In this document: positions 32,070 to 45,000 of the stretch, piece by piece
Layout: every line of letters starts with the position of its first letter
Numbering within the stretch: the stretch's first letter is position 1
NCBI RefSeq assembly: GCF_030272615.1
Contig: NC_081414.1
Span: 822,117,896-822,181,895, forward strand
Source of the DNA: Cryptomeria japonica
Lineage: Eukaryota > Streptophyta > Pinopsida > Cupressales > Cupressaceae
Length of the DNA: 64,000 nt
Reading direction: 5' to 3'
Position numbers and translations under genes: made by a program
The notes under the pieces: generated by a model
The model's database searches: none
The model's input: the letters and a program-made list of their open reading frames with translations, nothing else
Told to the model about the DNA's origin: nothing

Positions 32070-33566
32070 TGTAGATAGGAAATGTGGAAATCATCACAAG
32101 CAATAAGAAATTGGACTAGCTCAATCGCAAAAGCTAAAATGCAATGATCTATCCTAAACACACTCAATAAAGACATGAAAAGAAAAACATTCAAGATTAA
32201 AAACTAAGCAAACCAAATGCAGATCTGAATGTCTCCTTCATGTGGCTCCATTGTCCTTCTTTCTTCTTCAAATAGCCTTTGTTTGTGGATCTCACCTTCA
32301 AGTGCATAAACCTAATGTGAAAGCAAGATTGACAAGTAGCGCAAGAATACTCAAAGCGTGATTGATTCGACTAGGTAGTAGGGGGTTTTGATTAAAGAAA
32401 TTCATCCAATTTATAGACAAATTGGAGAAAAGATCAAATTAGCATGAAGAGATTCGAATGGAAATTCAAATCAAGAATGACAATTATGACAAATTTGCAC
32501 TTTCTATGCAAGATTGATTGATTGATAAATTATGACAAAATTATGACAAATTCCTATTCAAAATTGATTGATTATCAATTATGACAAATTATGACAAATT
32601 GAAATGTCATTCCCATGAAATTAGGAGAAAAATAGGAGAGAATAGAAATTAGGAAATTAGAAAAAGAGGAATATTAGGAATTAAGAAATTGATGAAAATT
32701 AAGAAATTAGGAGCTAGGAGAAATTAGGTAAATTAATTAATAATTTGTCATTTATTAATTAATTCACAAAAAGAGGAATATTTAGTTAATTAAATGAATA
32801 TTTAATTGTGACACGAAGACTTAGGATAAATAAATAATTTATTAATCCTAGAGGGAGAAATGACAAACAAGGTTAAATGATTAAATCATGAAACCCTAGA
32901 AGATGAATTAGCAATGCAAGGATGACAATTAGGTCGTGATTGAAGGATAATTGATATCGATTCAATTTGATCGTGATTTTGACTTGATAAATGGCCAATG
33001 TTGATAAATGATTTGATTGATAAATGTGCCAATTGATGAGGAACAATGACTAATTGATCCAAATTGACATGATTGAGAAAGACGATGATAGATGACAAAT
33101 CGATCGCAAAATGACAAAATTTGACAAGAGGACAAGGATTGATGAAAAAATAGTTTGCAAGACAACAAGACTGAAAATGACCATGATTGATGACAAATCG
33201 ATTGCCAAATGACAAGATTGGAAATGACAACAATTAATGATAAATCGATCGCATGATGACAAGATTGAAAAGAGGACAAAACCCTAATTAGGATTGACGA
33301 TGTCCAAAATGATGACAAATGAGCACACACATTGATGCGATAGGATAAGATTGACCAAAATCATGATTGAAGATTGTTGTCAACAAGACCAATTTCGAAA
33401 GCGAGACAAATGAAGAATGCAGAAGAATGACTCGATGCTCGCAAATGATAAAGACCAAGTACAAATCATAGGAGAAATGTTAATGCGACGCAAAAACCTA
33501 AAATGAGGCAATGCGCAAATGTTAAAATATGACTTCACAAGCGTTGACCATTTTTAGGTGTCTACA
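32070..33566 (-). repeat. Right (5') LTR of element F
   Basis: 1497 bp, aligned end to end with 20719-22226. The right flank (33567) is the continuation of the G LTR. Confidence 0.85.
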
Positions 33567-33730
33567 ATCATATTACACATTTTGGTGAATATTGAGCTCT
33601 CATCTTTTTGAGCATTCTTCTGAGTATTTGGTTTTTCTTTATTGCTTCCTTGCTTCTCCTTGTAACAATTTTATTTCAACTTGTAGAGATCATTTGGGCT
33701 CCTATGGTGTTGTATTTCTCAACCCTCACA
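33567..33730 (+). repeat. 5' LTR of element G, right part
   Basis: It ends TTCTCAACCCTCACA with the primer site directly after. It continues the LTR interrupted by F. Together the two parts are about 340 bp, a normal Copia LTR size. Confidence 0.6.
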
Positions 33731-33742
33731 TGGTATTAGAGC
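33731..33742 (+). promoter_or_regulatory. Primer-binding site of element G
   Basis: TGGTATTAGAGC is one base from TGGTATCAGAGC, the initiator-Met tRNA primer site of plant Copia elements. Confidence 0.85.
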
Positions 33743-34937
33743 TTTAGATCTGCAACTACCTATTCTTGTTTTTGAGTTTTTTGCATTGGAAGCAGATCCG
33801 GGGTTTTTCAGAAGTTATTTTATGCACCTAGGGATAGGCCTTTTTTCTCAGCACTTTGGACCTAAACGGACCTCACCATCATGCTCAGAAAGCCCAAAAA
33901 CCCCTATGGTCATATAAAACTTGACCATTTGTTACTCCTAAGCCTCTGGGGGTATTTTTTCTTCAGTACCAGGTCATACAACCCTGGCATGCAGTTTGAG
34001 AAAAAAATTTCAAAAAAATTATTTTCTACCTTTTACACAATGCAGGCTGAATATTTTGATTTTTTACAGAAAAAAATCAAAAATCAAAAAAATCACTAAA
34101 AAGAGAGCAAAAAGTTTTTTTTGAAAAAAAATATTAAAAAAATTGGGGTTTGCCAGTCTCCGTTGTGCTGCTAGTTCGGCCGCCATCTGAAAGTCTGGCT
34201 CCCATCGATCCCTGCTAGCCCTCATCGACAGTCTCCCCACCCGTCCACCGCCATTTCCACCTGCCGGTAGTCTCCCCGCCTGTCGGCCGCCTTCCTGCCC
34301 GCCGACAACTCCTCGCCCACCCGCCACCACCGCTTAGGCTCGCCGCTCCACCGGTGGAGCGCCACCTCCACCTGAACCTTCCACTAGACCGCCTCCCTCT
34401 TGCCTTTTTAGGGGAGGTTGGTTTTTTCATAATATCTTGAGCATATAGAGTCATTTTTTTTTGAAAATGAAAAGGCGTTGGAAAACTGGTTCCAAGTCGG
34501 ACCTCGTGGTGTTGGAATTTTTTTCCAATTTTTTTGTTTGACTATACTTTTTTCCAATCAAAGTGGGGTCTTTTTTCTGCACTTCTGAGGTCATAGAATG
34601 GGTAAATGGACTTCATTTTTTGAAAATGAATAGGTGTTGGAAAGCTCTCAGCATACTCTATTCAGATATGTGATCTTGTTTCTCATATTTTTTATCAGTT
34701 ACATGAGATTTCAGTTTGAAGTTTTTTTGCTTATGCACTACTTCCTTCTCATTAGTATGTACTAGGGTTTGGGTTTATCTCTTGTGGGGCGGTGTTTATT
34801 CTCACTTTCTATTATTTATATCATAAATATAGAACACCAAAACTGTCAAAACAAACATACCCTTCTGCATCTTTTGTCTATTCTGAAATATCGTATAATA
34901 AAAAAAAAACCACAAGCAGGTATAGGTGCAGAGTTTC
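33743..34937 (+). other. Leader of element G with GC-rich island
   Basis: Mostly T/A-rich non-coding DNA. A sharply GC-rich, pyrimidine-biased block at about 34150-34420 is rich in CCGCC, CACCC and CTCCCCGCC words. Frames open in the block (minus strand) give Gly/Arg repeats and are not taken as genes. Confidence 0.5.
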
Positions 34938-36222
34938 ATGGCAGATCCTTTAGTTCAGTTGTTGACATCACACAACTATCACACCTGGAAGCCTCGCATC
35001 ATGAGGCTCCTCCAAGCATGAGGGTTGTGGTCTTGTTTGGATGAGGTTCAACCTCTGTTGCAACATCCTTATGACCTTCTTCAACACGTAAATAAGATGG
35101 ATGAGGCCATGGGTTTTCTCTCTTTACATGTTTTTGACAGCCTTCTATTTCACCTTGATGAGTTTCTCACTCCTCGCGCTATGTGGTTGAATTTTGAGTC
35201 TCTCTTTGGGAGGGTTAATGAGATCCAGACATTACAGATTGAGGCAGAGTTGGTTTCCTTGTCACCTGATTCCTTTCCCACTATTGACAATTTTTTGAAC
35301 AAATTCAAGACTACCTAATCTATTCTCCAGGGGTGTGGAAAGATCAAGATAGACACAGAGTGCATTCACTTGATCCTTTCGAAGCTTCAGGGTCATTTTC
35401 ATTTTTTTGCCTTTGCTTTCTACTCCACCATGGATGGCTTGGGTGCTCGTTTCACCATGCCTACCTTTGATGTATTTTGTGTGTGTTTGTCTCATGAGCA
35501 GTCTCACCTTACTCAGCTAGACATGCTCTCAGGGTCCAAAACCAAAGCTTTGGTTGCTTAGTCCTCTAAGGAGAAGCAAAAGTAGAAACCAAAGTCGAAG
35601 AAGAATTCTGCAAGCAGTGAGCATTCCTCCAAGCCACCTCCTAAGTCTAATTCTAAACCACCATTTCCTCTGAAACATGGGAAATCTTCATAGTTTGGTG
35701 AGTCTTCCTCCAAGACTAAGAAGAAATCAGGAGACACTTGCAATTTTTGTGGCAAGGAAGGACATCTTGTTTCTAAGTGTTGGAAACACTTAGAGGCTTT
35801 AGAGGAAGCCATGCAATAGCATCACATCTCCTCACCTTAGGTGTCTTCTCCTTCCATAGGGAAAGATCATGCTCTCACTGCTTGAGCTTCGACCTATGGG
35901 TCCACTTGGATTTTAGATTATGGCACTTCTCACCATATGACACACTCAGCAATTGGTTACTTCTCTTGCCTCTTGTGGTACTTCATAGATTGCAGTGGGT
36001 GACTCAATTCATCTTTTAGTCTTGGGTTCAGGTTTTGTCTCTTTGGATGGGGGTACTCTATAGGATGTTTTGGTTGTCCCTAACATCTCAATGAATCTCC
36101 TATCCATTTATCAGATTTGCCATTCTAGCTCTGGTAAGAAAGTTGAGTTCTCACCACGTGATGTTGTTATTCGAGACCTCCACGACTCTGATTTGGTTGT
36201 GGCTACTGGGAGTGTTGATACT
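34938..36222 (+). pseudogene. Copia Gag and protease of element G, broken
   Basis: ATG at 34938 starts a Copia Gag (MADPLVQLLTSHNYHTWKPR) interrupted by TGA at about 35019 and later TAA/TAG codons. Frames from 35025, 35370 and on continue the same protein. A zinc knuckle CNFCGKEGHLVSKC lies at about 35739-35780. The protease start WILDYGTSHHMTHS (about 35911) has Tyr-Gly-Thr in place of Ser-Gly-Ala, so the active site is damaged. The text breaks at 36222, where H is inserted, and resumes at 40290. Nearly all stops replace expected Gln or Arg codons. Confidence 0.8.
36218..36222. repeat. Target-site duplication of element H (left)
   Basis: ATACT; the right copy at 40290-40294 reads ATATT, one base different. 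Removing H and one copy keeps G's pol in frame. Confidence 0.65.
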
Positions 36223-36744
36223 TGTTAGAAATTAGGATCTTAGGATACTAATCATTATAAACAAGATCATGAAGTAAATGAAATGAGAAACATACATGCA
36301 TAAATGTATACATTACACAAGATATACATGGCGAAAATCCTTTCAGGTAAAAAACCCCATAAAGCATCATTTAATTAAAACACTTACAAATATAGTCTAT
36401 CATAAAATAGACATGAACCTAGGGACACTCCTCCAATACTTCCACATGGCCAATAATACCTCATATGCATAGTGATATAACTCACCATAAAGCTACAAAT
36501 TATCACACCTCTCAAATGAGAGAGAACCTCCTTAAATATAGGAGGAAGGGTGGCTTCACTAGTCACACCTTTTCAATAACCCTCACTCATAAATAATTAA
36601 TAATCTAATAATTATTAGATTATAATTATTTCAAATGGGATATTCTTATAAAGCATATAATATATAAGGTTTTATAACCTTATATCAAAACATTATAAAT
36701 AAATGTTATAAGGTTGTGATCCCTAATAACATTATTTTCTAACA
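36223..36744 (-). repeat. Left (3') LTR of element H
   Basis: 522 bp, very similar to 39768-40289 with scattered substitutions (for example AAATATAG against AAATTTAG). Contains palindromic AATAATTATTAGATTATAAT-like sequence near 36600. Confidence 0.85.
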
Positions 36745-36754
36745 CTCCCCCTTA

Positions 36755-39700
36755 ATGTTAATAGGGGATCACATTTCAATTTCCATAAAAGAAAAAATGA
36801 AGCACCGCAATAACATAGGTCTTCTTTGACAGTGATAAACAGGGACACAAATATATGCCAACATGGAGATCATGCATTCCGGACTACATGATAGTCATCT
36901 TGTCATAATTTATAATCCTAGTGTTTTAAAAATGATGTTGTGAGGTCTTAAAAAATTATATTGGAGCCGTGGTCCCCTCAAATTAGCCTCTCCCTAGGTT
37001 TATTACATAGTGCTCGTAGGTCTTAATACAATGCTTTTACAAGTGGAAGATTTACAAGGAGAAGAATTTACAATATGCCCGTAGGACTTAAAAATAAAGG
37101 ATTAAGCCATTAGGTGGTGTCATTGACATGCACACTCCCCCTCAATGGCATCACCTAAGGCCAAGAATTATTTGGAGCATATAATGCCTAAAGGTCTTAT
37201 TCCTTTTAGGTCTTACATCTAGGATTTAGCCACTAGGTGGTGTCATGTACACTCCCCCTTAATGGCATCACCTCAAAGCCAATCACTGCATAGAGGATTT
37301 CAAAGTGATGGCTAAAATTACAATGTATAGTTTGTGCCCATGATCTTCAAAGTGTCTCTATTATAGAATTATTTCACTTGAGTGAGGTGCCCATAATCTT
37401 CAAGGTGCCTTTATTATAGAATTCTTTCACTTGAGTGAGGTGCCCATGATCTTCAATGTTCATTTTGATCTTTAGAAATGATATTCTCTAGAAAGAGTAA
37501 AGTAACTTCAAGTAATATGGTACTTTCATATGTATCCAAATGGAACTCTTCCATAAATCTTCAATGCCATATTGATTCTTCAAGAGCTACATTCAAATTT
37601 TGTCCATTTGATTCAAAGACACATAGAAGATAGTCTTCTTATTAAAGTATTGTACCATCCATGTAATAACACTTGCACCATATGTTTTGAAGGGATAACC
37701 TCGCCATAGAAGAAACAATATAGTTATTAACATAGTAATCAACTTCATGCTTGGTGCAAACAAAGAACATAATATTGTTTTATTGTCATTTGCCAAAGAT
37801 CATATAATAATCCTCATAAATTTAGAAAATAATCCAATGCAAGGAAAACAACATATTTTTTCATGATAATAAGCATGAATAATTAGTTGTCTTTTAAAAA
37901 ATAGACATACTACTACATATAGTAATGATCCATAAAAAAATTAGGCAACGAGTGAGCTATCCTTTCTAGATCTGCTCCCTAGACAGTTTATAAGGGTGAT
38001 AGCCACCCATTATAATAATCAATATAGGAAATTTATTTTTCATAATAGCATAGTTAAAAATTGGATCAAATAAAATATAGAGCAACAAAGCTCCTAGCAA
38101 GGAGATGCATATTAAAGTTAGGTTATATTCAAAGTTAACTATCATTAATTTATGGTTGAGTCTAGAAGATGTCATCATTATAGACACAAGGGGAATTAAA
38201 AGACATTTTTGTTGTAATTCCTTATATCATGTGATCATTAATATCGGATGTTTAATAACTATAAGTTTAGCTTACCTTTTATTTGATCATGTCCATCTTG
38301 ATATAATGCTAAGATAAGAAACTCTTTTGTTAAGAGAATTTATAAATCTTATTTGTAAATTGTAAGATTGGAAAAGATTATCCAAATACAAACATTTAAA
38401 AAAAAAATGAGGCTCAAGGTGTAGCTATACCTTATGAGAGAAATCAATTCAATGAAGCACAATTTTTCTCCATCAAAGTATGATGTAAATACTTTGGCAA
38501 TGCATTCTACTTTTAAAGTTTTTATGCCTTCTATGAAGATAAATAATTTTATTAGGGAGGAACCGACCCAATAGAAATTATATGAAAATAAATAATTTTA
38601 TTTTGTCTATCCACAAGATTATGTTTTGTATCTCTTTAATGAGAGAAACACATCCTTTCAAAAAAACAATCATATGTTGAATGGTGAATGGTCACGTATC
38701 TAATAAAAGACACAACTTTTTCTACATCAAGGATACACATTTTGTGTAGTCTATAAAAAATTCATAGTCACATGTACTTATTGTATAGCCACGTAGAAGG
38801 TCCTCCATAACCACTTTATGGATTATAATAGTACCAATATAGTCATAAAATATTGTTCATGGCTGCAAGATTATTTGATTTATTAAACATCACATTTTTT
38901 TAAAAATAATTTTTGAAAAATAATTGAATGGTCATTTAAAGAAAATTAAGAAATTATTATTATAAGAATATAATTTTGGTTAGCATTTTATATTATTCTT
39001 TCTTGATGAATTTATGTAAAATGGTATAATGATGATTGAGATTGTTGAAAGTTTTCTTACTATATATATTATAGATGAGTACCAAATTTTTCTTTTAAGA
39101 TGCAAGCCAAAATATTAGCCATTTTGTTTTTCTGAAATGGTGTCCTTGTAATCGTGTTGCTCAGCTAATGTAATATATGATATATTTCTTCCTCAAAAAA
39201 TAGATTAGCAATGAACAATTATGTCACTTACTACTTTTGTTGATTTAAAGAAATAAATTGAATGATAATAAGAATGTAATTTGATGGTTTTTAATGTATT
39301 AATGGAGAAGGAACATTCAATTCATGACTTTTTTAAAAACCATAATTTGACATTTTAATAAGGGATAATAATCTATTAAAAGAAGCATAAGTTTCTATAG
39401 AATTGGCACTGAAAGGATTTGATAATATAGTTCTTTTATAATAGAACAATTCTTGAGTTAGGTTATAAAATCATAACCACCTAATAAGTATCTAGTTGCC
39501 AATCACAATCCTATGGATTATAAATATTTTAGAAAAAAAATGAAATATTCTTGAAAATATCACTTATGGCAAAGAATAGTTATAATTTCCTTACTTGACC
39601 TTGATAAATTGATTCTAAAAAACAATAGAGAAGGCATGGTAAATAAATAGCTCAAATGGCCTTGCACATGTGTTGATTCAACATAAATCAGAATTCCATC

Positions 39701-39755
39701 AAGTTCAACATATCTTTTAGTATAACTTGTAAAAATGATTAGTATAGCCTAACCT
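36755..39755. other. Internal region of element H, no gene seen
   Basis: AT-rich. The 36780-37560 part holds repeated phrases (TGCCCATGATCTTCAA..., GGTGGTGTCAT...CACTCCCCCT) with purine-tract look-alikes on the minus strand. ORFs of 60-73 codons at 37593 and 37966 have no recognisable similarity. Confidence 0.5.
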
Positions 39756-39767
39756 GCTCTGACACCA
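39756..39767 (-). promoter_or_regulatory. Primer-binding site of element H
   Basis: TGGTGTCAGAGC directly beside the LTR; one base from the initiator-Met Copia site. Confidence 0.8.
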
Positions 39768-40289
39768 TGTTAGAAATTAGGATCTTAGGATACTAATCAT
39801 TATAAACAAGATCATGAAGTAAATGAAATGAGAAACATACATGCATAAATGTACACATTACACAATATATACATGGGGAAAACCCTTTCAGGTAAAAAAC
39901 CCCATAAAGCAACATTTAATTAAAACACTTACAAATTTAGTCTATCATAAAATAGACATGAACCTAGGGACACTCCTCCAATACTTCCACATGGCCAATA
40001 ATACCTCATATGCATAGTGATATAACTCACCATAAAGCTCCAAATTATCACACCTCTCAAATGAGAGAGAACCTCCTTAAATATAGGAGGAAGGGTGACT
40101 TCATTAGTCACACCTTTTCAATAACCCCCACTCATAAATAATTAATAATCTAATAATTATTAGATTAAGATTATTTCAAATGGTTTATGCTTATAAAGAA
40201 TATAATATATAAGGTTTTATAACCTTATATTAGAACATTATATATAAATGTTATAACGATGTGATCCCTAATAACATTATGTTCTAACA
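39768..40289 (-). repeat. Right (5') LTR of element H
   Basis: 522 bp partner of 36223-36744; followed by ATATT. Confidence 0.85.
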
Positions 40290-42034
40290 ATATTGCATCT
40301 CATCTTTATAGATTTGATGGATTTGAGCCCTCTGCGGGTGCAGGTTCATCTCTTATAGCACATGCAGATTTGGGTTGTAAGCTTTGGCTTGAGTGCTTGG
40401 GCCATGCCAATTACAGATATCTTCAGCAGATGAGTACACATGCACTTGTTCTTGGGCTCCCACAGATTTCCTGCACTGATGGTGTTTGTCATGGTTGTGT
40501 GCTTGGCAAGCATCACAGGGATCCCTTTCCAAAGGGAAGAGCCCCTTGTGCTTTGGCACCTCTGGAGTTGATTCATAGTAACCTCATGTCATTCCCTACT
40601 CCTTTTTCTAGGGCCAAGTATGTACTCACTTGTATTGATGACTTCTCCAAATGCACATGGGTGTACTTTGTTAAGTACAAGTCTGATGTCTTTGATTCAT
40701 TTCAAATCTTCAAGACATTTGTAGAGAATTAGTCTGGTTTTTCTATTTGGTGGATACGTATAGATAATGGGGGGGAGTATGTGAATTAGGCCTTCAGAGA
40801 TTTTTGCACTGAGCACGGTTTGCAACATCAGTTTACTATTCCCTACACCCCTCAACAGAATGGTGTCGCTGAGTGAAAGAACAAAACTTTACGGGAGATG
40901 GCAAATTGTATGATCCAGTCCAGGTCCATGGATTCATCTTTTTGGGCTGAGGTGGTCAATTGTGACAACTACATTGAGAATCAAATGCCTCACAAGGCAA
41001 TTCAACATATGACTCCTAAGGAGGCTTGGTCTCATGACAAGCCTGATGTTTCTTTTTTTTGAGTATTTGGCAGTGAGGCATGGGCATTTATTCCTGATGC
41101 TCAGAGGAAAGAAATGGAGTGAAAGAGTCGACCCCTCATTTTTGTTGGCTACTGTGAGGATGTTAAGGCATACAAGTTGTTTGATCATGATTCCAGAGGT
41201 CCTATTTCAATGGGATGTTCAGTTTGATGAGCGCCTTCCCACAATGGATACCTTGTCTCCAATGTCTATTCCTCTGCCCACTCCTCCCACTGCATCTCTT
41301 TAGAATTATTTTGAGGATGATTCTGATGATGTTGATGATGATCCACCATCCCCACCTCCATCTGCTCCACCTCAGATGCCCAAGTAGGATCTCTTTACTA
41401 TTGAGGTGGCAAGATCTATGATTAGTGATCCTTCAGATACTCATTGCACCCATTCTCATACTGTACAGGTTCTAGTCTTTTGAGTCATGCCATTTCAGAT
41501 GATCCTCAAAAGTTTTCAGAGGCTCCAAGACACCCTGAGTGGGATTGTGCTATGGAGGAGGAGTATTCTTCTTTGATGAGGAATAATGCTTGGTATCTAT
41601 GTCCTCTTGCTAAGGGAAGAAAGATGGTTTGATGTCGTTGGTTGTATCGCACTAAGTATGTTGCTGATGGTTCAATTGAAAAGTACAAAGTACATCTTGT
41701 TGCGAAGGGTTTCTCACAGGTTGAGGGTATTGATTACTCTGAGACATTTTCCCTTGTCACCAAGATGAACTCTATTCACTTTGTACTCTCCCTTGCAGCT
41801 TCTAGGGGATGGCCCATTTTTTAGATGGATGTGAAGAGTGCTTTCTTATATGGGGACCTATAGAAGGAAATCTATATGGAGCAGCCTCAGGGATTTGTGC
41901 AGGATAGTTCTTTGGTTTGCAAACTTCGGCATTCATTGTATGGTCTCGAACAAGCCCCTCGGGCTTGGTATGAGAAGATAGACTCTTTCTTTCTCTCCAC
42001 TGGTTTCACTCGCTATCATTCCGATCACACACTA
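40290..42034 (+). pseudogene. Copia integrase and reverse transcriptase of element G, broken
   Basis: Resumes after H with the integrase His/Cys region (ending CHGCVLGKHH), then the catalytic core: first Asp in TCIDDFSKCTWVYF, second in RIDNGGEYVN, and the Glu near TPQQNGVAE at about 40855-40875. Stops TAG at 40731, 40786 and TGA at 40874 interrupt it. A frameshift lies near 41060-41230. Reverse transcriptase follows: LVAKGFSQVEGIDYSETF, MDVKSAFLYGDL, SLYGLEQAPRAWYEKID. It is cut at 42034, before the YVDD site, by the start of J. Enzymatically dead. Confidence 0.82.
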
Positions 42035-45000
42035 TGTTAGAACCCTAAAATTTGAAATTTTTTAGAGTTATAGATCATGCCAAAAAGAGGATTTCTCAAT
42101 GCAATTGTATGCACTACTTATGACCAGCTCCTGAAAATCTATGAACATGTTAAGAGATCGATTTCCAGGATCATTACACTAAGCCAAAAATTTCCTTGAA
42201 ATGATTATGATTTATTCAACCTAATGCAGAATTTTGGAACCATATGTGTTCATGTCATATGAGAGTCATTTTATCCACATCTTATTTTAATATTTCTTGC
42301 ATAAAATTATTAATTTTGATATATTAATTTAGATTTTGTTATAACATATTCTTTTATTTGTGTTATAAGATTTCAATTTTTTTTTCTATTAACATAAATT
42401 TTAATTGGTATTGATGTGTTATATGCAGGGTTACTATAAAAGTAAATAAGTTTATTTTCAAGAGGGTAAAATATGAATGCTTTTACAAGACATATATCAA
42501 GTTCTATGGAGAGCCTATTTTGTAAATCTTTTAAATAAAAGATTTAATATATTCCCAAAAGGAATAAAAGTTTTTTCCAAAAGGCAAATCATTTTTATTT
42601 TAGAAAACTTTATAAGTAAAAGTGGCATTTGCACAAAGTGGGGCCCGGTGGGTGAAACCCATCAGGCATTAGGGTAACTAAAAAAGTGTTACCCCGATAG
42701 AGCAAGCTACCTAGATGGACAAAGCGTGAAGGTATTAAATTTTAGTTTGTTTATTTTTAAAAGGTAAAATTGATTTTAAGAGGTTATTAATTAACATTTT
42801 ACCTTTAAATTTAATTTTTCTTGAAAGTAAATAATCTCATGTTTTTTCTATATAATATATTTACATTTTGAGATTTTTTAAATAATGTATGAAGTGACTT
42901 TTATAGATTTATTTTCTTTAATATTTGATTATTGTAATTGAAGGAATGTCTCACTAGATATTTTTCCCCAATGGTTGTCTCATGCAAAGTTAATTTCCTC
43001 TTAGAGCAAATTAATTTTTACGAAATATTTCTAATGACATTATATTTCAAGATAACCATATCAAAAGAAAAGTATTGAGTTTATTGTAATATCTCATTAT
43101 GGTATTTTGTGTGCAGAAAATTATATTTGTTTCTTGGGCGAACATTAGGAGGGACTATTTCTTACTGAAAAGATTAAACATGATTCTTGATACTTCCTTA
43201 TTTCAAGATAATAATCTCTTATTATTCTTAGAAGTATTATTGTAGGGAAATGTTATTATTTCAAAGACTAATGATTATTAGTTTTCCAAAAGTTAAATTT
43301 TCTTACCAAAAGATGTTATTATAGCAAATTCCGTTTTACTTTAGAAATTATTCAAGTCAAAGTAAATCACTCTCATTGGAATATTTACTGAAGGAGATTT
43401 CATTTACTTTTGGAGCCTTATTATATCATATTTTTAAGAAATATTTCTACTCTAATTATGTGTAAAGATTATATATCTCTTTAGGGTAAAGTATTTTCAA
43501 TTTTTCCAAAGCCTGTCATTAAGTTATTTTTTTTTTATGTTTTGGAAATTTTTAATTCAAGTGTAATGCATTCCCAAAATGTTATTAATACAATATTATT
43601 ATTCTTAGGGAGTATGATTCTTTTTGAATTTTTTATTTTGGTAAATCTTGTGACTATATGGCACAATATTTTGAGTTATTTTTTCCCTAAGTATATATGG
43701 TATATTTCCTTTTAGGTCAAATTTGATCTCACAAAATGTTTCTAATGTTATTAAAGATATTATTTTATCCCTAGAAGGATAAATGTTTGATTTATTGCAA
43801 TATCTAAATAGTGTCATTTCATGTGTAGAGAAAACATATTATTTCTTCCATGGGACAAGAAATATTTCTTACTTTAATAAATTAATATAATACTAGAAGA
43901 TGTAATGATTTTATTATTTGTGAAAAATACATTAAATCAATATCTTGGAAATACTTCCTCAATGGATGAAATATATTCAATAGTATTCATGAATAATATT
44001 GGATTAGTCAATTGGATGATATTTTCACCCAAACATATTATTTCTTCCATGGGACAAGAAATATTTCTTACTTTAATAAATTAATATAATACTAGAAGAT
44101 GTAATGATTTTATTATTTGTGAAAAATACATTAAATCATTATCTTGGAAATACTTCCTCAATGGATGGAATATATTCAATAGTATTCATGAATAATATTG
44201 GATTAGTCAATTGGATGATATTTTCACCCTATGTGAATAAAGTGGAACATGTGTATTAGGGTTAATTTTTTATGTGGAATCAAAGTGTGAATTTTTGTAA
44301 AAGTATTTTCCAGAAAAGTTATAAAAACTTTGATTAAGAAGAATTATTATTTATGTATCTGAAAAAATCTAATTTTTAATGCAAAACTTAACCAAACGAA
44401 AATCATGATTTACTTTCCATTTGAGGAACTTGATTGGTTTAATTTATGTGCAAGAAAATTTTATCAAAGCTTCCAAATTAAGAACTCAAGTAGAAACGAA
44501 ATATTAAATCTGCATTATTAATGTCTTAGTGTTGTATTTTAGGGATTCATTTGTAAATGTTTTTCAAACCAAAGGGTGTTTCCTTTGGGAATGCAACTAT
44601 CTGTAACTCCCTCCTATGTATGAAAGGGTACATGTCCTTTCATATGTGCCTTTTGATTCATATATTTAAAGGGAGTCAGTTTTACAAAGAGGAGGGGGAT
44701 TTTGATAGAACATGATGTTGTTGTAAGGACTAAAAGTTATTTTTACTAGGGAAGCCTATAGGAAGAAGAAGTATAATTTAGTGCAAGAAATTTGTAATGG
44801 AGTATCTACAAGTGTAGCTTATGTATGCAATCATTTCCTGAAGGTTAATATACAAGGTTCGTTGTTTCTTTTCCAAATATTAGGTACACTTTTGTGTTGA
44901 TGATTATCTTTGTCCTCTTGATAAATCTGTGTATATATTTGCTATGATGTGAATCATATTTCATTGCATTAAGTGAAAGATCAAGTTCTTATTGTTTGTG

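Larger units (their letters stand above)
20522..33566 (-). mobile_element. Large non-autonomous LTR element F (minus strand) with antisense PMD gene
   Basis: On the minus strand the order is 5' LTR (33566-32070), primer site, leader, a long low-complexity frame (30070-27233), non-coding DNA, a plus-strand plant-mobile-domain pseudogene (23046-24834), a polypurine tract and 3' LTR (22226-20719). No polymerase is found. Unusually, the sequence beyond the 3' LTR is again primer site plus leader (20718-~20522), so the insertion is an LTR-internal-LTR-internal remnant, not a simple element. I see no clear target duplication. Confidence 0.75.
36223..40289 (-). mobile_element. Small non-coding Copia-type LTR element H
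   Basis: 4067 bp with two LTRs of about 522 bp (36223-36744 and 39768-40289), both TGTTAG...CTAACA. Minus orientation is set by a polypurine tract (TAAGGGGGAG, minus, 36745-36754) beside the left LTR and a primer site TGGTGTCAGAGC (minus, 39756-39767) beside the right LTR. The internal 3 kb is AT-rich with no recognisable protein, so it must be mobilised by another element. Several TAAGGGGGAG-like runs recur at 37130-37260. Confidence 0.85.
20347..42034 (+). mobile_element. Copia element G (+), split by F and H and truncated by J
   Basis: G consists of a split 5' LTR (20347-~20521 and 33567-33730), primer site, leader, gag, protease, integrase and the first half of reverse transcriptase. F (about 13 kb) interrupts its LTR and H (4 kb) its pol. 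J begins inside the reverse transcriptase at 42035. No 3' LTR is seen. Stops are frequent and mostly TAG or TGA in place of CAG or CGA. Confidence 0.75.

Noticed and set aside
20719-33566. F's two 1.5-kb repeats as a host segmental duplication
   Set aside because: TG..CA ends, a polypurine tract on one side and a primer site on the other show they are LTRs.
34064-34454. Gly/Arg-rich minus-strand ORFs in G's leader
   Set aside because: They are shadows of the GC-rich island; no domain, and opposite to the element's coding strand.
36600-36720. AT-rich palindromes in the H LTR as an independent MITE
   Set aside because: Present identically placed in both H LTRs, so they belong to the LTR.
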